NCBI RefSeq assembly: GCF_020497125.1
Contig: NC_059072.1
Span: 73,229,697 to 73,293,696 of the forward strand
Direction: 5' to 3'
Origin: Mauremys mutica
Lineage: Eukaryota > Chordata > Testudines > Geoemydidae
DNA length: 64,000 nt
Shown here piece after piece: positions 9,834 through 21,167 of the stretch; position 1 is the first letter of the stretch; each line of letters starts with the position of its first letter. The notes below the pieces were generated by a model. That model was not told the DNA's origin and ran no database searches. It saw nothing but the letters and a program-made list of their open reading frames with translations. Both the position numbers and the translations under genes were made by a program.

Positions 9834-11115
9834 TCATAGGTTACCCTGCTCTCCGAGGAACCTATCTTTCAAAGCCTCCCGGATGCACAGCGCTTCCCGC
9901 TGGGATCTTCTATCGGCACGGCTGTCTGGCTGAGCGTAATCAGCAGCCAGGCGATTTGCCTCAACCTCCCATCCCGCCATAAAGGTCTCCCCCTTGCTCT
10001 CACAGAGATTGTGGAGCACACAGCAAGCAGCAATAACAACGGGGATATTTTTTTCGCTGAGGTCCGAGCGAGTCAGTAAGCTCCGCCATCTCCCCTTGAG
10101 ACGTCCGAAAGCACACTCCACCACCATTCTGCACTTGCTCAGCCGGTAGTTGAAGAGTTCCTTCTCACTGTCCAAGGCGCCTGTATAGGGCTTCATGAGC
10201 CAGGGCATTAGCGGGTAGGCTGGGTCCCCGAGGATCACTGTAGGCATCTGCACATCCCCAACCGTTATTTTGTGGTCCGGGAAGAAACTACCTGCCTGGA
10301 GGCGTTTAAACAGACCAGAGATCCTGAACACACGCGCGTCATGAACCTTGCCCGGCCACCCCACGTAGATGTTGGTAAAACGTCCCCTATGGTCCACCAA
10401 TGCTTGCAGCACCATAGAAAAGTAGCCCTTTCGGTTAATGTACTCGCTGGCCTGGTGGGCCGGTCCCAGGATAGGGATGTGAGTCCCATCTATAGCCCCA
10501 CCGCAGTTTGGGAATCCCATCGCGCCGAAGCCATCTATGACGACCTGGACGTTTCCCAGGGTCACTACCTTTGAGAGCAGTTGCTCAACGATTGCGTGGG
10601 CTACTTCAATCACAGCAACCCCCACGGTAGATTTGCCCACGCCAAAGTGGTTCGCTACTGACCGGTAGCTGTCTGGCGTTGCAAGTTTCCAGAGGGCTAT
10701 GGCCACTCGCTTCTGCACACTCAGGGCTGCTCGCATCCGGGTGTCCTGGCGCTTCAGGGCAGGGGACAGCAAGTCAAAGTTCAAGGAAAGTGCCCTTACG
10801 CATCCTGAAGTTTCGCAGCCACTGTGATTCATCCCAGACCTGCAGCACTATGCGGTCCCACCAGTCCGTGCTTGTTTCCCGGGCCCAGAATCGCCGTTCC
10901 ACACCATGAACTTGACCCATTGCCACCATGATCTCCACTGCGCGGCGTACCCTGCTTTGTGAGAGGTCTGCGCCACTCTGTGACTTCCTGTCCTCACCGC
11001 GCTGACGGAGCCTCCTCGCCCGATTTCTCAGCAGCTGACTGTGGAAGAGGTGGACGATAAGGTGCGAGGAGTTGACAACGGCCATAAGTGCAGCGATGAT
11101 CGCAGCGGGCTCCAT
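9834..11115 (-). pseudogene. Harbinger DDE transposase, one frameshift
   Basis: Two overlapping minus frames make up one HARBI1-like transposase. The N-terminal frame (ATG at 11115, peptide MEPAAIIAALMAVV) ends at 10774 after RKGTFLEL; the C-terminal frame continues with DLLSPALKRQDTRMRAAL. The join near 10775-10785 needs a single frameshift. Catalytic-type motifs are visible in the second frame: GAIDGTHIPI (first Asp), WPGKVHDARVF, ILGDPAYPL (second Asp) and VVECAFGRLKGRW (Glu). A helix-turn-helix-like segment YRSVANHFGVGKSTVG precedes them. The enzyme would cut and paste the element at TWA sites together with the ORF1 protein. A TTTATT at about 9686-9691 (AATAAA on minus) may be its poly(A) signal. 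Confidence 0.9.
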
Positions 11116-11439
11116 GCTCGCAGTGCTGTGGCGTCCGCGCTGTAACCGACCAGAGAAGGGCGCGAACAGATTTCCCGCCGGCGCTTTCAGGGAGGGAGGG
11201 CGTGATTGACGGTTCAATGATGACAGTTACCCAAAACCACCTTCGACACATTTTTTCCCCCAGCAGGCATTGGGGGCTCTACCCAGCATTCCAATGGGCA
11301 GCGGGGACTGCGGGAACTGTGGGATAGCTTCCCACAGTGCACCGCTTCCACAGTCGACGCTGGCCCCATTACTGTGGACTCAGACAGTCGAATTAGTGTA
11401 CTTAGTGTGGATACACAAATTCGACTTCATAAGGTCGAT

Positions 11440-11493
11440 TCCACAAATTCGAGTTAAGTAGATTCGAAATAGTCTTGTAGTGTAGACGTACCC
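11440..11493 (-). repeat. Harbinger copy 1 right terminal inverted repeat
   Basis: The inverted match to 2078-2130 ends TAGTGTAGACGTACCC and is followed by the TAA duplication. Confidence 0.85.
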
Positions 11494-11611
11494 TAAGTAC
11501 TGAGTTACAAGCAAGCAGAGATCAAACTTCCTCACATCTTCCCCAACCCACTTCAATCAGATTTTGGACTAACCCTTTTCTAGAAATCAAAAGGGACTCA
11601 ATCTAGTCAAT

Positions 11612-11830
11612 CCTTCGCCAAGTGGTCCCCAAAAACTATGGGGCGTGCCCCCTGGGAGGGGGATGGAGGAACATTCAGGGGGCACAGTGGGACCCGGTCT
11701 GCCCCCACAAGGGGTGGGGAGGAAGTGCCCCTTATCCCCAGCTCCGGCCTTGGGCCCCGCTCTGGGCCCCGCTCCCAGCAGAGGTCACAGACAGACTCCA
11801 TTGCAGGTAAGGGAGTGACAAAGTTTACGG
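11612..11830 (+). mobile_element. Possible partial non-autonomous hAT element
   Basis: It starts TGGTCCCCAAAAACTATGG, which resembles hAT-type termini such as that at 18272, and continues GC-rich. No matching right terminus or target duplication could be fixed, so the extent is approximate. Confidence 0.35.
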
Positions 11831-12434
11831 GCCACTGCGTTAGCCAGTCTGCTTTATGTACAATATTCAGGATATGTGACAGGGAACTGTGATCTATTTT
11901 ACTAGAGCCAACAAAACAAAAGTTTAAGCACTTCTTGCTAAGTAAAGCAGAGAGGGCAACAGATTGATGAGACTGAGCTGCCTTCGTGGCTATTATTTCT
12001 TATTTTAAGAGACAGCACTATTCAAACTAGAATGCATTCTAGTGGCTCCTCCTAGACAACCATTTTTTATTTTTGTTTTCATGCTCTTGTAAACATATTG
12101 AGTATGTTAACGCTAAACTTGCATAAAAAAATCAATAAGCCTATATTACTTAAAATGTGCATCTAAAATAAAATGTAGAGTGAAGATATTTTCTATGGCC
12201 AATAATATACTGTAGTAGTTCAGCCATCTAATTTTAGTTTAATCTTAGTCATTTGTACAATATTAATAACTGCTAAACTTGTGACAATGTAGAGACAAAA
12301 TTCCCACTCCAGAGAGCTAAAAATCTACACAGACGAGACAAACGAAGGAGACAGAAAAAGAGTGCACACAAGCGTGCACACACCCACAACTGACTGGCTC
12401 CAACATCCTACTTTTTGACTTTAGAAAAAGTTGA
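11831..12434. other. No recognised features
   Basis: AT-rich sequence with no supported gene or repeat boundary. Confidence 0.5.
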
Positions 12435-12600
12435 ACAGCGTGTGGATGGAGGGCCCCATCCTTAGGGAAGGGCTGGAACGACAGGGCCTACCAAAGCCCC
12501 ATAAGATTGTGTGCTTGTCCTGAGATGAAGTTGTGACGAACTAAAACCACAAAGAAACTCGCTGGGTGTGGTTTTGAAAGTCTGCTCCTGCCAGAGCACA
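12435..12600 (+). repeat. Unclassified interspersed repeat, copy A
   Basis: It shares a collinear series of blocks with 14660-14825: GGGCCCCATCC, GGGCCTACC, CCCCATAAGA, TGTGCTTGTCCTGAG, AAACTC and GTCTGCTCCTGCCAGAGC. Both copies are on the plus strand. The family was not recognised. Confidence 0.65.
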
Positions 12601-13284
12601 TAAAATAAGAAGTGATATCTGACACTGAGCTGCTCAGTCAACATACAGTAGCACCTATGCTCAAATTACTTTAGGGTAAAGTTAACAGAACTGAACTGAC
12701 ATCTGCAGGCTCCAAGTTTAAATTTGCTCTTTTAAAAAAAAGAAAGGAAAAATACAAACATGCACCACAGGCGTATATTATGCCTATTTTAGTTTGATAC
12801 TATGCAGTGTCTGAAAAATTACAGATGTGGGAAGTGTCCTGCAGTTTCCCTTCTCAGCCTCTTCCTAAAAATGACTGTATTAAATACGGTGATAATTCCG
12901 GCATTTAGTTGTAAGAAGCACCCACTTGAGTCTTCTTGCTTCATACAAAACAGAGATACATGTTTAGTCTCATCAGAATGCAAGAAGTCTTTACAAACAC
13001 TTATGCACTAAGTTTTCTTACCTGGTAATTTTTAAAGGCAGTTTATGGCCCATCTGCTTTTTAAAAAATCCTAATATATTTGGAAATACTAAAACTTCCA
13101 TGTCTTGCTAGCACTGGGAATCCATGTAGGGCGGGGGGTGGGGAGGACCTTATCCACCAAGTAATTAGATCTGTCTCAGAGTTTTTCATTCCTCTATCTT
13201 AGAAACAAAAGCCAAGAAGTAGAAAAATAGGTTTCCATTCAAGATGCCTAATAGAGAAGATTAGGATTAACAACTCTGAAATTT
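12601..13284. other. No recognised features
   Basis: AT-rich; only chance open frames were seen. Confidence 0.5.
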
Positions 13285-13445
13285 AGTGCCTAAATTTAGA
13301 CAGCTAAAGCCATACTTAGCCACCTAAATAAGTGGTTTAATTTTTAGAGAGAGTGAGAACCCACAATTCCAATATACTTCTTGGACTCAGTGCTCAGTAC
13401 CTCAAAGTCAACCCACTTATTTAGCTGCTTGACTTGAGACTCCTG
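13285..13445. mobile_element. Degenerate palindromic mini-transposon
   Basis: CACCTAAATAAGTGG near the left and CCACTTATTTAGCTG near the right are inverted matches, with further weak complementarity inward (GAACCCACAATTCC). This is the form of an old foldback-type MITE. No target duplication was identified. Confidence 0.45.
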
Positions 13446-14650
13446 AGTGAGAAACCTTTAGCATCTATGTATGAGCTGGTTCACACTTCAGCAGGCAGCT
13501 TCAGAAAGAAGACCATCCTAAGGGGTAAGGAGATAAGAAAAATGGAAATGTTTAAATTCTCCTAATATTGTTCATTCTTAGTGTGTAAGAAATGCTCTAC
13601 AAAAATGTCATGTAAAAACTAAACTTATCACAATACACTGTGTTACTTGGAAGACTAGGGTTATTTGAGCCAGAAGCTGAAACCAAAGCTAAAAAAAGGT
13701 ATCAGATAAAGAGCAGCTCAGTTCAGAGCAACTAGCCTTTCACCTGCATTAAAAAATGAACTATTGCTATAGAAAGCAAATGCTACAACCACTGAGAGCT
13801 TAGCTATAAATAAGCCTCTAATTAATCTTTTCCCAAGAAGTATATGTTTAGTAAGTTTATTTCACTCTCACATACACACACCCTGCTCATATTAATTTTT
13901 TTTGTGGGTTGGGAGGTGGAGGGAGGGCAGAGTCCTAACAGTATCTACCATTTCTTCAGAATACAGAATGACCAAGCTTTCTTGTCCATGACCAAAATAA
14001 GTGACACAGTACTTTTCACTAATTTACTCCAAGGGGGATGCACTTAAATATTTTAGTGATACAGGATTTATTACACTAGCATAAATCTACCCTACAAACT
14101 TGTGCATCCTTAAAATAGTCAAAATACACCTATCAGATAACATTAGAAATAAACTGCTGTCCACTAAATAAATATCAGTGTGAGGTACTAATGGATGGTA
14201 AAGAAAAATATGACTTATACCGGTGGCTTTTGGGGAGGGATTTTGGGGGCAGAGGGGAGAATCCAGAGACTTCTGAAATTTCCATAAGGATGGTCATGAA
14301 CTCAGCCAAAGTTACAGTCAAGAATATTTCAGGTTGTTAGTACATTACTGTGACAGACTGACAATATTAGACAACCCTTATGAAATTAAGATAAACATTA
14401 CTGACGCTTAATGCCTTCAGAGTCTATTGCATTAAAAAAAGCAACCGTCTGTTTCTATGTGTTTCCATGGGAAGGATAGATAGGAGAACAGCAGGGAGCA
14501 AATTCACCCACACTAATATCTCCAGAGAAAAACACACACCGGATATACTAATTCAAACTGGATTCTCCAGGGACAAACAAACAAAAAGGATTTTTGGATA
14601 AATAGCCTGTGTTTTTTTTTTAAATTAGATCAGGACCTTCTTTCTGATCC
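13446..14650. other. No recognised features
   Basis: Mostly AT-rich; a CACACACACC tract near 13872 and a poly-T run near 14612 are the only simple repeats. Confidence 0.5.
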
Positions 14651-14659
14651 AGCAAACGG

Positions 14660-14825
14660 ACAGAGCCTCTCGTTCATGGACGGAAGGCCCCACCCATAGG
14701 GAATGGCTGAAAGGACTGGGCCTACTGAAACCCCATAAGACTTTGTGCTTGTTCTGAGCCAAAGCTGTGATGAACTTGAAAGCATAAGGAAACTCCTTGA
14801 GTGGTCTGCTCCTGCCAGAGCCCAT
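14660..14825 (+). repeat. Unclassified interspersed repeat, copy B
   Basis: Homologous to 12435-12600, same orientation, with several small indels. The two copies lie about 2.2 kb apart. Confidence 0.65.
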
Positions 14826-15243
14826 GTTAGTGCCTCCCAGGCATGACTGCTTGGGGCGGCCAAAAACGTAGAGCCGCCACTGGTGACCTGATACCAACCA
14901 ATTTTTAGGCTTTCCCCATGGCACTTCAGAATCATATTTTACATACAAAACAGTTTCTAGGGTGCAGAACTCACTTGGTCTAAATATCTGCTTCAGTTCA
15001 TCTCCCTTAGCCTTTAGATAAAAAGAACATTTGAAGGTTTTTCCAGAGAAGTTCTGTCTTTTGTTAAAGTATTAAACACTTGGAGCAGCTTTTCCAAATT
15101 TATTTTTGACACCAGATCATTTGGCTTTTGAATTATATAATCCTTTTTTATATTCATTACATTTAATTGTATTTTAAAATGTTTGTGCTGTACTGAGAAC
15201 ATCTTGGTTCTTTACAAAGATAGGTACAGCAATTACTGTATAC

Positions 15244-17977
15244 CAGAGGTCAGCAACCTATAGCACGTGTGCCAAAGGTGGCACGCAAGCCGATTTTTAA
15301 TGGCACGCAGGGCAGGCTGAGCCGCTCAGCCCGCCGCCGCTCTGAGGTTCCCGCTGCTGGCCCCTTGCCAGCTGGGGTCCCCCCTGCCACAGCCCCACTC
15401 AGCACCCGCTGCTGGCCTCAGGGAAGGAATCCCAGGCTGGCAGGAGGCTGAGACCCCAGCTGGCAGGAGTCCGCGGCTGAAACCCCAGAGCGGCGGCAGG
15501 CTGAGCCGCAGCCCCACTTACCTTGTGCAGGCCCCCTTCCAGACACAGTCCAGGCCTCCAGCCCTGCTCAGCCCTACCACGGCCAGCTCACTCACCTCAG
15601 CTGCCAATCTGGGGTTCCAGTTGCTGACCTCCTGCCAGCCCAGGTCTAGATCTCCAGCCTTGCTCAGCCTGCTTTCTGGCCTGGAGTCCCTGCAGGCCAC
15701 CCTTGGCTCTGCTCCTAGCCTTGGATCACTGCTCTGCAGCCTTCCCGCTGTGGCCCACTGTTCCTGGGACAGTGAGGGTTGCACACAAGGCAAGAGGTGG
15801 TGCAGCTCAGCACCCCCATCTTAAAATTGCTTATCTCAGACCACACTGCGTTTGACCTAGTGCCTGCCTTCTATCGCCATTTTTTTCCCCACTGAGAGTT
15901 GAAGGGAACATTCGACAAAATGTCAGCTCCTAAGAAAGCGAAGCTAGACGTCCGATCATTTCAGCCTGCTTGGACAGACGCATTTGGGTTTATGGAAAAG
16001 AAGGACCGTGCTATTTGTGCTTTCAGTTATGAAAGTGTTGTTTGTCGCACGTCAAGTGTTCGACGACATTTTGAAACGAAGCACGAGAAAACCTTTCTTG
16101 ACGAAGCAGACAAGACTGAATCAATCAAAAAGGCAGTGAGAAGCAAAGCAGTGTTTTTAAAAGCTTAAGTGTAAGTAAAAATCAAGCTACAGAAGGAAGT
16201 TACAAGATTGCACAGTGCATTGCAAAAAACGGAAAGCCATTAACAGATGGGGAATATATAAAAGAAGTTTTTCTCAGCAGTTCGGAGATTTTGTTCAATG
16301 ATTTGCCAAATAAACATACAATCATATCTAGAATAAAAGAACTGCCCATCTCTGCCAGAACAGTTGAGAGACGCATAAGTGAAATGGCAGAAAACATTAA
16401 GGAAAAGCAGATGACTGTATTGAAACAGCAGTGTTTAGTGTTGCAGTTGATGAGAGTGTGGATATAAACAATGTTCCATGTTTGGCAGTTGTCGCAAGAT
16501 ATTGTGCTTCCGATGAAATCCAAGAGGAACTTAGTTGCCTAAAACCCCTGCATGGCACAACAAAGGTGGAAGATATACTGGAAAGTTTTGTAAACCATTT
16601 TGAAGAACGAGGAGTTGACATCAGAAAAATATTTTGTGTGACAACAGATGGTGCTCCTGCCATGGTCGGAAAACAGAAGGGATTTGTAAAGTTACTTGAA
16701 GATCAAATTGGCCGTCCGAGAGTCAAATTTCACTGTATCATTCATCAAGAAAACCTGTGTGCTAAAATTTCTAATTCAGAGCTTAATAATGTGATGAATA
16801 CAGTGGTGCGAATTGTGAATTTCCTTGTTGCTCTATCTGCTTTGACTCACAGGCAATTTCAAGCACTGGACAGTGCTTATAATTACATCCCACTTCACAG
16901 CAACATTTGGTGGCTAAGTCGTGGCAAGGTTTTGGTGCGCTTTGTAAACTGTTTTGATGCAATCAAGGCCTTTTTGTCGGAAAAAGAACAAAACTACCCC
17001 GAACTGGATGATGACAAATGGCTGTGTAAGCTCATGTTTCTAACTAACTGATACCACCGCTCCCCTAAACAAACTCAACCTCTGTCTCCAGGGTGCAGGG
17101 CAAACAGTTCTGGATCTTTATGAAGCCTGGAAAGCATTTGTTGTGAAACTAGCAGTTTTTTCCAGGGATATTCAAACTTCTACTTTCCGCTACTTCCAAC
17201 TCATAAAAGAGCTATCGACACGTTGCACTGTCAATGTCGATGAGATTGGAAAGTACATGCAAGAACTGGAATCAGAATTTTCTGACAGATTTCAAGATTT
17301 CCAGCGATTTGGCCCAATGCTTTCTTTTCTAATTAAACCTGAAAAGTTCAATGAAAGCAACTTGGATTTGTCTGTATTTCAGTGGATGGGTGTTGAAGAT
17401 TTTGAAATGAAATTCATTCAGTTAAAAAGCTCAGAATTGTGGACATCAAAGTTTGTGGATCTGCGGAGCGCACTAGAAGCTACCGAGAGAGATCATGGGG
17501 CCTCTATTCTGACCTGCTGGACATCCCCGCCAGTGAAATTTAACTGTTTGAAGAAAATTGAGTTTGCAATGCTTTCAGCATTTGGATCCACATACCTGTG
17601 TGAAAAGGTATTTTCACACATGAAATCTGTCCTCTGACCCTCTCGAAGCCGGTTAACAAGTGATCACTCAGAAGCCTGTGTGCAGCTTAAAGTATCCAAA
17701 TACGTGCCAGACATTGGAAAACTCAGCATGGAAAAGCAAGGGCAAGGATCACACTAAACTGATAAGATCTGCGTTTTAATTTAATTTTAAATAAAGCTTC
17801 TGAAACATTTTGAAAACCTTGTTTACTTTACATATAACAGTAGTTTGGTTATATATTATAGACTTATAGAGAGATCTTCTAAAAAACGTTAAAATGTATT
17901 ACCGGCATGCGAAGCCTTAAATTAGTGTGTATAAATGAAGACTCGGCACACCACCGCTGAAAGGTTGCCGACCCCTG
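15244..17977 (+). mobile_element. hAT (Charlie-type) DNA transposon with broken transposase
   Basis: The left end CAGAGGTCAGCAACC and the right end GGTTGCCGACCCCTG are inverted repeats. The flanks CTGTATAC (15236-15243) and CTGGATAC (17978-17985) are an eight-base duplication with one mismatch, as expected for hAT. A GC-rich 5' leader (about 15300-15840) precedes the transposase remnant. Length is about 2.7 kb. Confidence 0.92.
15920..17757 (+). pseudogene. hAT transposase with BED-like zinc finger
   Basis: The coding trace starts at the ATG at 15920 (MSAPKKAKLDVRSFQPAWTD). A BED-like finger follows (AICAFSYESV...RRHFETKHE), in which the second cysteine of the usual C-x-x-C is serine. Later frames give the hAT core: FSVAVDESVD (first Asp), CVTTDGAPAM, FHCIIHQENLCAK and WWLSRG, and a C-terminal dimerisation region with SAFGSTYLCEKVFSHMKS. 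A TGA at 17635-17637 interrupts that region, whose similarity continues to a TAA at 17755-17757. Frameshifts near 16168-16431 and a stop near 17049 also break it. The closest relatives by eye are the Charlie-type transposases behind host genes such as ZBED and GTF2IRD2. Confidence 0.85.
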
Positions 17978-18089
17978 CTGGATACATAAGCCATACCTTC
18001 ATCCATCCATTCAACTATATGGCAACATGCAATAAAACTTCTGCTCTTGAACCTTAAGTATTATGTTTACATAGGATATTTTAGTGTGA

Positions 18090-18263
18090 GGATCTCAAAG
18101 TGCTTTATGGGGAAAAATTCTGAACATAACTGTGAAACATATCAATTTGTAAAATACAAAAGCAAAGAGGAGAAAGGTTAAATAGCTTGTCCAGAATCAT
18201 ACTAAGTCAAGGACTGAGTTAGAAACAGAACCCAGAACTTCTGAATCTGTATCATGTTCTAGC
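18090..18263 (-). repeat. MIR/CORE-SINE-like fragment, antisense
   Basis: The plus strand follows the familiar reverse-complement MIR order: AAAGGTTAAATAGCTTGTCC, a CATACTAAGTCA block, GAACCCAGAAC and CTAGCTACTAGACCA. Divergence is high. The hAT element at 18272 inserted at its edge. Confidence 0.55.
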
Positions 18264-18271
18264 TACTAGAC

Positions 18272-18580
18272 CAGTGGGCCCCAACGCGGTGCCTGCGGGC
18301 GCCATGGCACCCACCAGTGGGCCCCAACTGGCCGGCAGACGAGCATCTGCCAAAATGCTGCCAAAAAGCAGCAGTGTCCAGAGGCGTCGCCACCAAAATG
18401 CTGCTGATTTTCGGCGGCATTTCAGTGGTGACGCCTCTGGATGACTCTGCTTGTCAGCGGCATTTAGGCGGCGACGCCTATTGACGTTGCCACTTCTCGG
18501 CGGCATTTCAGCGGATGCTCGTCCGCCAGCCACAGTCCTCGGCTTGTCGCCCACCAGATGAAAAAGGTTGGGGATCACTG
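18272..18580. mobile_element. Non-autonomous hAT element, 309 bp
   Basis: It begins CAGTGGGCCCCAACG and ends GGTTGGGGATCACTG, inverted relatives of each other. The flanks TACTAGAC (18264-18271) and TACCAGAC (18581-18588) form an eight-base duplication with one mismatch. There is no coding capacity; the interior is GC-rich with repeated GGCGGCATTT motifs. Confidence 0.88.
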
Positions 18581-18606
18581 TACCAGACTATACACCTTCC
18601 AAAATA

Positions 18607-18797
18607 CACCTCTACCCCGATATAAGGCTGTCCTTGGGAGCCAAAAAAAATCTTACCGTGTTATAGGTGAAACCGCCTTTATATCAAATTTCCTTTAATC
18701 CGCAGGACTGCGCAGTCCCCTCCCTCCCGGAGCACTGCTTTACTGCGTTATATCTGAATTCGTGTTATATTGGGTCACATTATATCAGGGTACAGGT
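18607..18797. mobile_element. Small DNA transposon (MITE), mariner-like ends
   Basis: The left end CACCTCTACCCCGATATAA and the right end TTATATCAGGGTACAGGTG are inverted repeats. It is about 190 bp with no coding frame. The family assignment is tentative. Confidence 0.7.
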
Positions 18798-19180
18798 GGA
18801 CATAAATTGTTAATCAAAGTCAACTTCACAGAAAACTGAATGTAATTAAGTTTGTATTACTACTTACATGGAAGAGTTCTGCAATAGTCAGTTGAGTTCA
18901 AGAGGTGATTGTACCTCTAGAACAAATACTTGAGAGATAAAGCATATCATGGTTGATTTAAGAAGGTTAAGGATCCATTTATAGTGATCCTGAATAGACA
19001 CCAGCAAAAAGTATAAACAAGGCATATCTTTGGACTTGTGACACTGTCTTTAGCCACTTAATTTCTAATGCCTTTACTGTAAGAATGTGATTTTTATGGA
19101 ATCAGGAAGGGACATGGTGGAGGAGGAAGAAAGGCAGCATCTTCCATACAAGAGTGCTCTCCTCTATACCTCTAGCTCCT

Positions 19181-19880
19181 TGTAGCAGGGTGGACCCCTG
19201 CTCCTGCCATGAAGGGTTAAAAACAGCCCTGGGAGGGGGCTGTGACTGGAGAAAGCAGCTACTAAGCTGGGCTGATTGGGAAGTGGCTGCAGGTGGGCCA
19301 TGCCCCAATCAGGCCACAGCTGGCCCCTATAAGAGGCTGTGAGCCAGAAGCCCAAAGAGTCTCTCTCTGTTTGTAGAGGGAGATGGGCTTGGCTGCAGGG
19401 ACCTGAGCAGAGTACCTGAGTGAAGCAGGGCTGGGGAAAGGCTGAGCAGCTGGGGAGCTCCAGCCTGGAAAGCCCCAGGCTGCGGCCTAGCATTGGGCCA
19501 ACAGGTACTGGGGGTTGCAGAGGGCAGCCCAGGGGTAGGCCAAAGCAGCAAGTCCAAACCCCACCCTTGCCAGTGATGAGTAGGCTGATACTGCAGTCTG
19601 CCCTAGGGCGCGGGGGATAGACAATGACTGGCACTAGCCTTATACTGAGACAAGGTGGGAATAGTGGGTGGGGGTTCCCTGGGGAGGGGAGACCCTGAGA
19701 GAAAGGGGTTACTGCCAGGAGGCAGCACCCCATGTAAAAAGGCACCAGGTCCAGGGAGGGACATGGGGGCCAGAGGACAGGTGGCTCACCAGCCTGCAGA
19801 GGGCGCTCCAGAGCGGAATCAAGCTAATTCCCAGAAGTCACCAGCAGGAGGTGCCGCAGGGGTGAGTCCGCTCATCTACA
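19181..19880 (+). mobile_element. Solo LTR, 700 bp
   Basis: The segment begins TGTAGCAGGG and ends CATCTACA (TG...CA). It is flanked by CTCCT at 19176-19180 and 19881-19885, a perfect five-base duplication. A CTATAAGA TATA-like box near 19326 suggests plus orientation. No second LTR or internal region is present, so it probably formed by LTR-LTR recombination. Gypsy or endogenous retrovirus origin cannot be told from this sequence. Confidence 0.85.
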
Positions 19881-19885
19881 CTCCT

Positions 19886-20264
19886 ATCTTCCCAAACCAT
19901 GACCCTGTATTCACAGAATAGGTAGGAACATGGCAAGGGTTGGGGGATCAGGTAGCTCAGAGTATGATAGTAAGATATTCTTAGATATTGTTACCCAGTT
20001 CTATGACTGCCACTGATTCTCCTTTGCTGTGCCTAGCAGCTTTAGAGCTTGCTGTACAGATGCAAATACCTAGGAGTTGTTACTGTTCATGTATATGGTA
20101 GCAACAAAGAGTTTACATACCCTGGCATCTGCCTCTGATCTGTAATCAGTACTGTAGCAATAAGTCTGTTTATATTCAACACTATAAAGTTAGGAAGAAG
20201 AATCTGTTTAATCAGAACATTTCAAAAACAAGATGTGCACCCAGCAGAGTTTTAACCTAGCTCA
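19886..20264. other. No recognised features
   Basis: Spacer between the solo LTR and the second Harbinger. Confidence 0.5.
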
Positions 20265-20653
20265 GGCCTGGTCTACACTAGGACTTTAATTCGAATTTAG
20301 CAGCGTTAATTCGAACTAACCGCTCAACCGTCCACACCAGGAAGCCATTTAATTCGAACTAGAGGGCTCGTTAGTTCGAATTTGGTACTCCACCCCGACA
20401 GGTGGAGTAACGCTAAATTCGACATGGCTAGCTCGAATTAGGCTAGGTGTGGATGCAAATCGAACTTAGTAGCTCCGGGAGCTATCCCACAGTGCACCAC
20501 TCTGTTGACGCTCTGGACAGCAGTCCGAGCTTGGATTCTCTGACCAGCCACACAGGAAATGACCCGGAAAATTTGAATGAATTTTCCTGTCTGGGCACTT
20601 TGAATCTGACGTCCTGGCTGGACATCGGGGCGAGCTCCGCAGCACCTGCAACG

Positions 20654-21167
20654 ATGCAGAGCTCTCCAGCAGAGGAGTTCATGTTATCTGTGAATAGAAA
20701 GAGGGACCCAGCATAGACTGACTGGGAACTCTTGGTGTGTGGGGCGAGGAGTCTGTGCTTTCGGAGCTGCGCTCCAAAACAGGGAATGCGAAGACCTACG
20801 AGAAGGTCTCCAAAGCCATGAGATACAGAGGATACAGGCGGGATGCAACGCAGCGCCGTGTGAAAATCAAGGACCCCAGACAAGGCTACCAAAAAATCAA
20901 AGCGGCAAACGGACGCTACGGAGCCTGCCACCATTGCCCCACCAGTGACCGTGGACTCTGACGATGGGACAGTGTCGACGGCCAGTTCCTCGGTGATGTT
21001 CGCGGACGGGGAAGATGAGGAAGGGTTTGTGGAGGACGAGGCAGGCGAGAGCGCTTACAACGATGGTTTCCCCGACAGCCAGGATCTATTCATCACCGTC
21101 ACGGAGATCCCCCAACAACCCTCCCCGGCCATTAATCCGGACCCTGAATCAGGGGAAGGAGCAGTCG
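20654..21167 (+). pseudogene. Harbinger copy 2 ORF1 exon 1, degenerate
   Basis: It starts with the same MQSSPAEE peptide as copy 1, but the frame stops at 20714-20716 just where the Myb/SANT domain begins, and a short deletion follows. The domain resumes in other frames (ESVLSELRSKTGNAKTYEKV). A further deletion removes the CRFYEALHAILGG part. The acidic tail is open through EGAVG to the splice donor after 21167 (GTAAGT), without the stop found in copy 1. Confidence 0.8.

Larger units (their letters stand above)
2078..11493. mobile_element. PIF/Harbinger DNA transposon, copy 1 (interrupted by Gypsy)
   Basis: The element starts GGCCTGGTCTACACTA and ends TAGTGTAGACGTACCC, imperfect terminal inverted repeats, flanked by TAA at 2075-2077 and 11494-11496, the three-base duplication typical of PIF/Harbinger. 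Similarity between the two ends extends over roughly 200 bases. Inside are the two genes expected of the superfamily, in convergent orientation: a Myb/SANT-like DNA-binding protein on plus (two exons) and a DDE transposase on minus. Removing the 4.6-kb Gypsy insertion leaves about 4.8 kb, close to the 4.85 kb of the second copy at 20265-25113. Confidence 0.93.

Noticed and set aside
19300..19880. Possible unannotated gene in the GC-rich segment
   Set aside because: The five-base duplication and TG...CA ends show it is a solo LTR; its frames are fortuitous.
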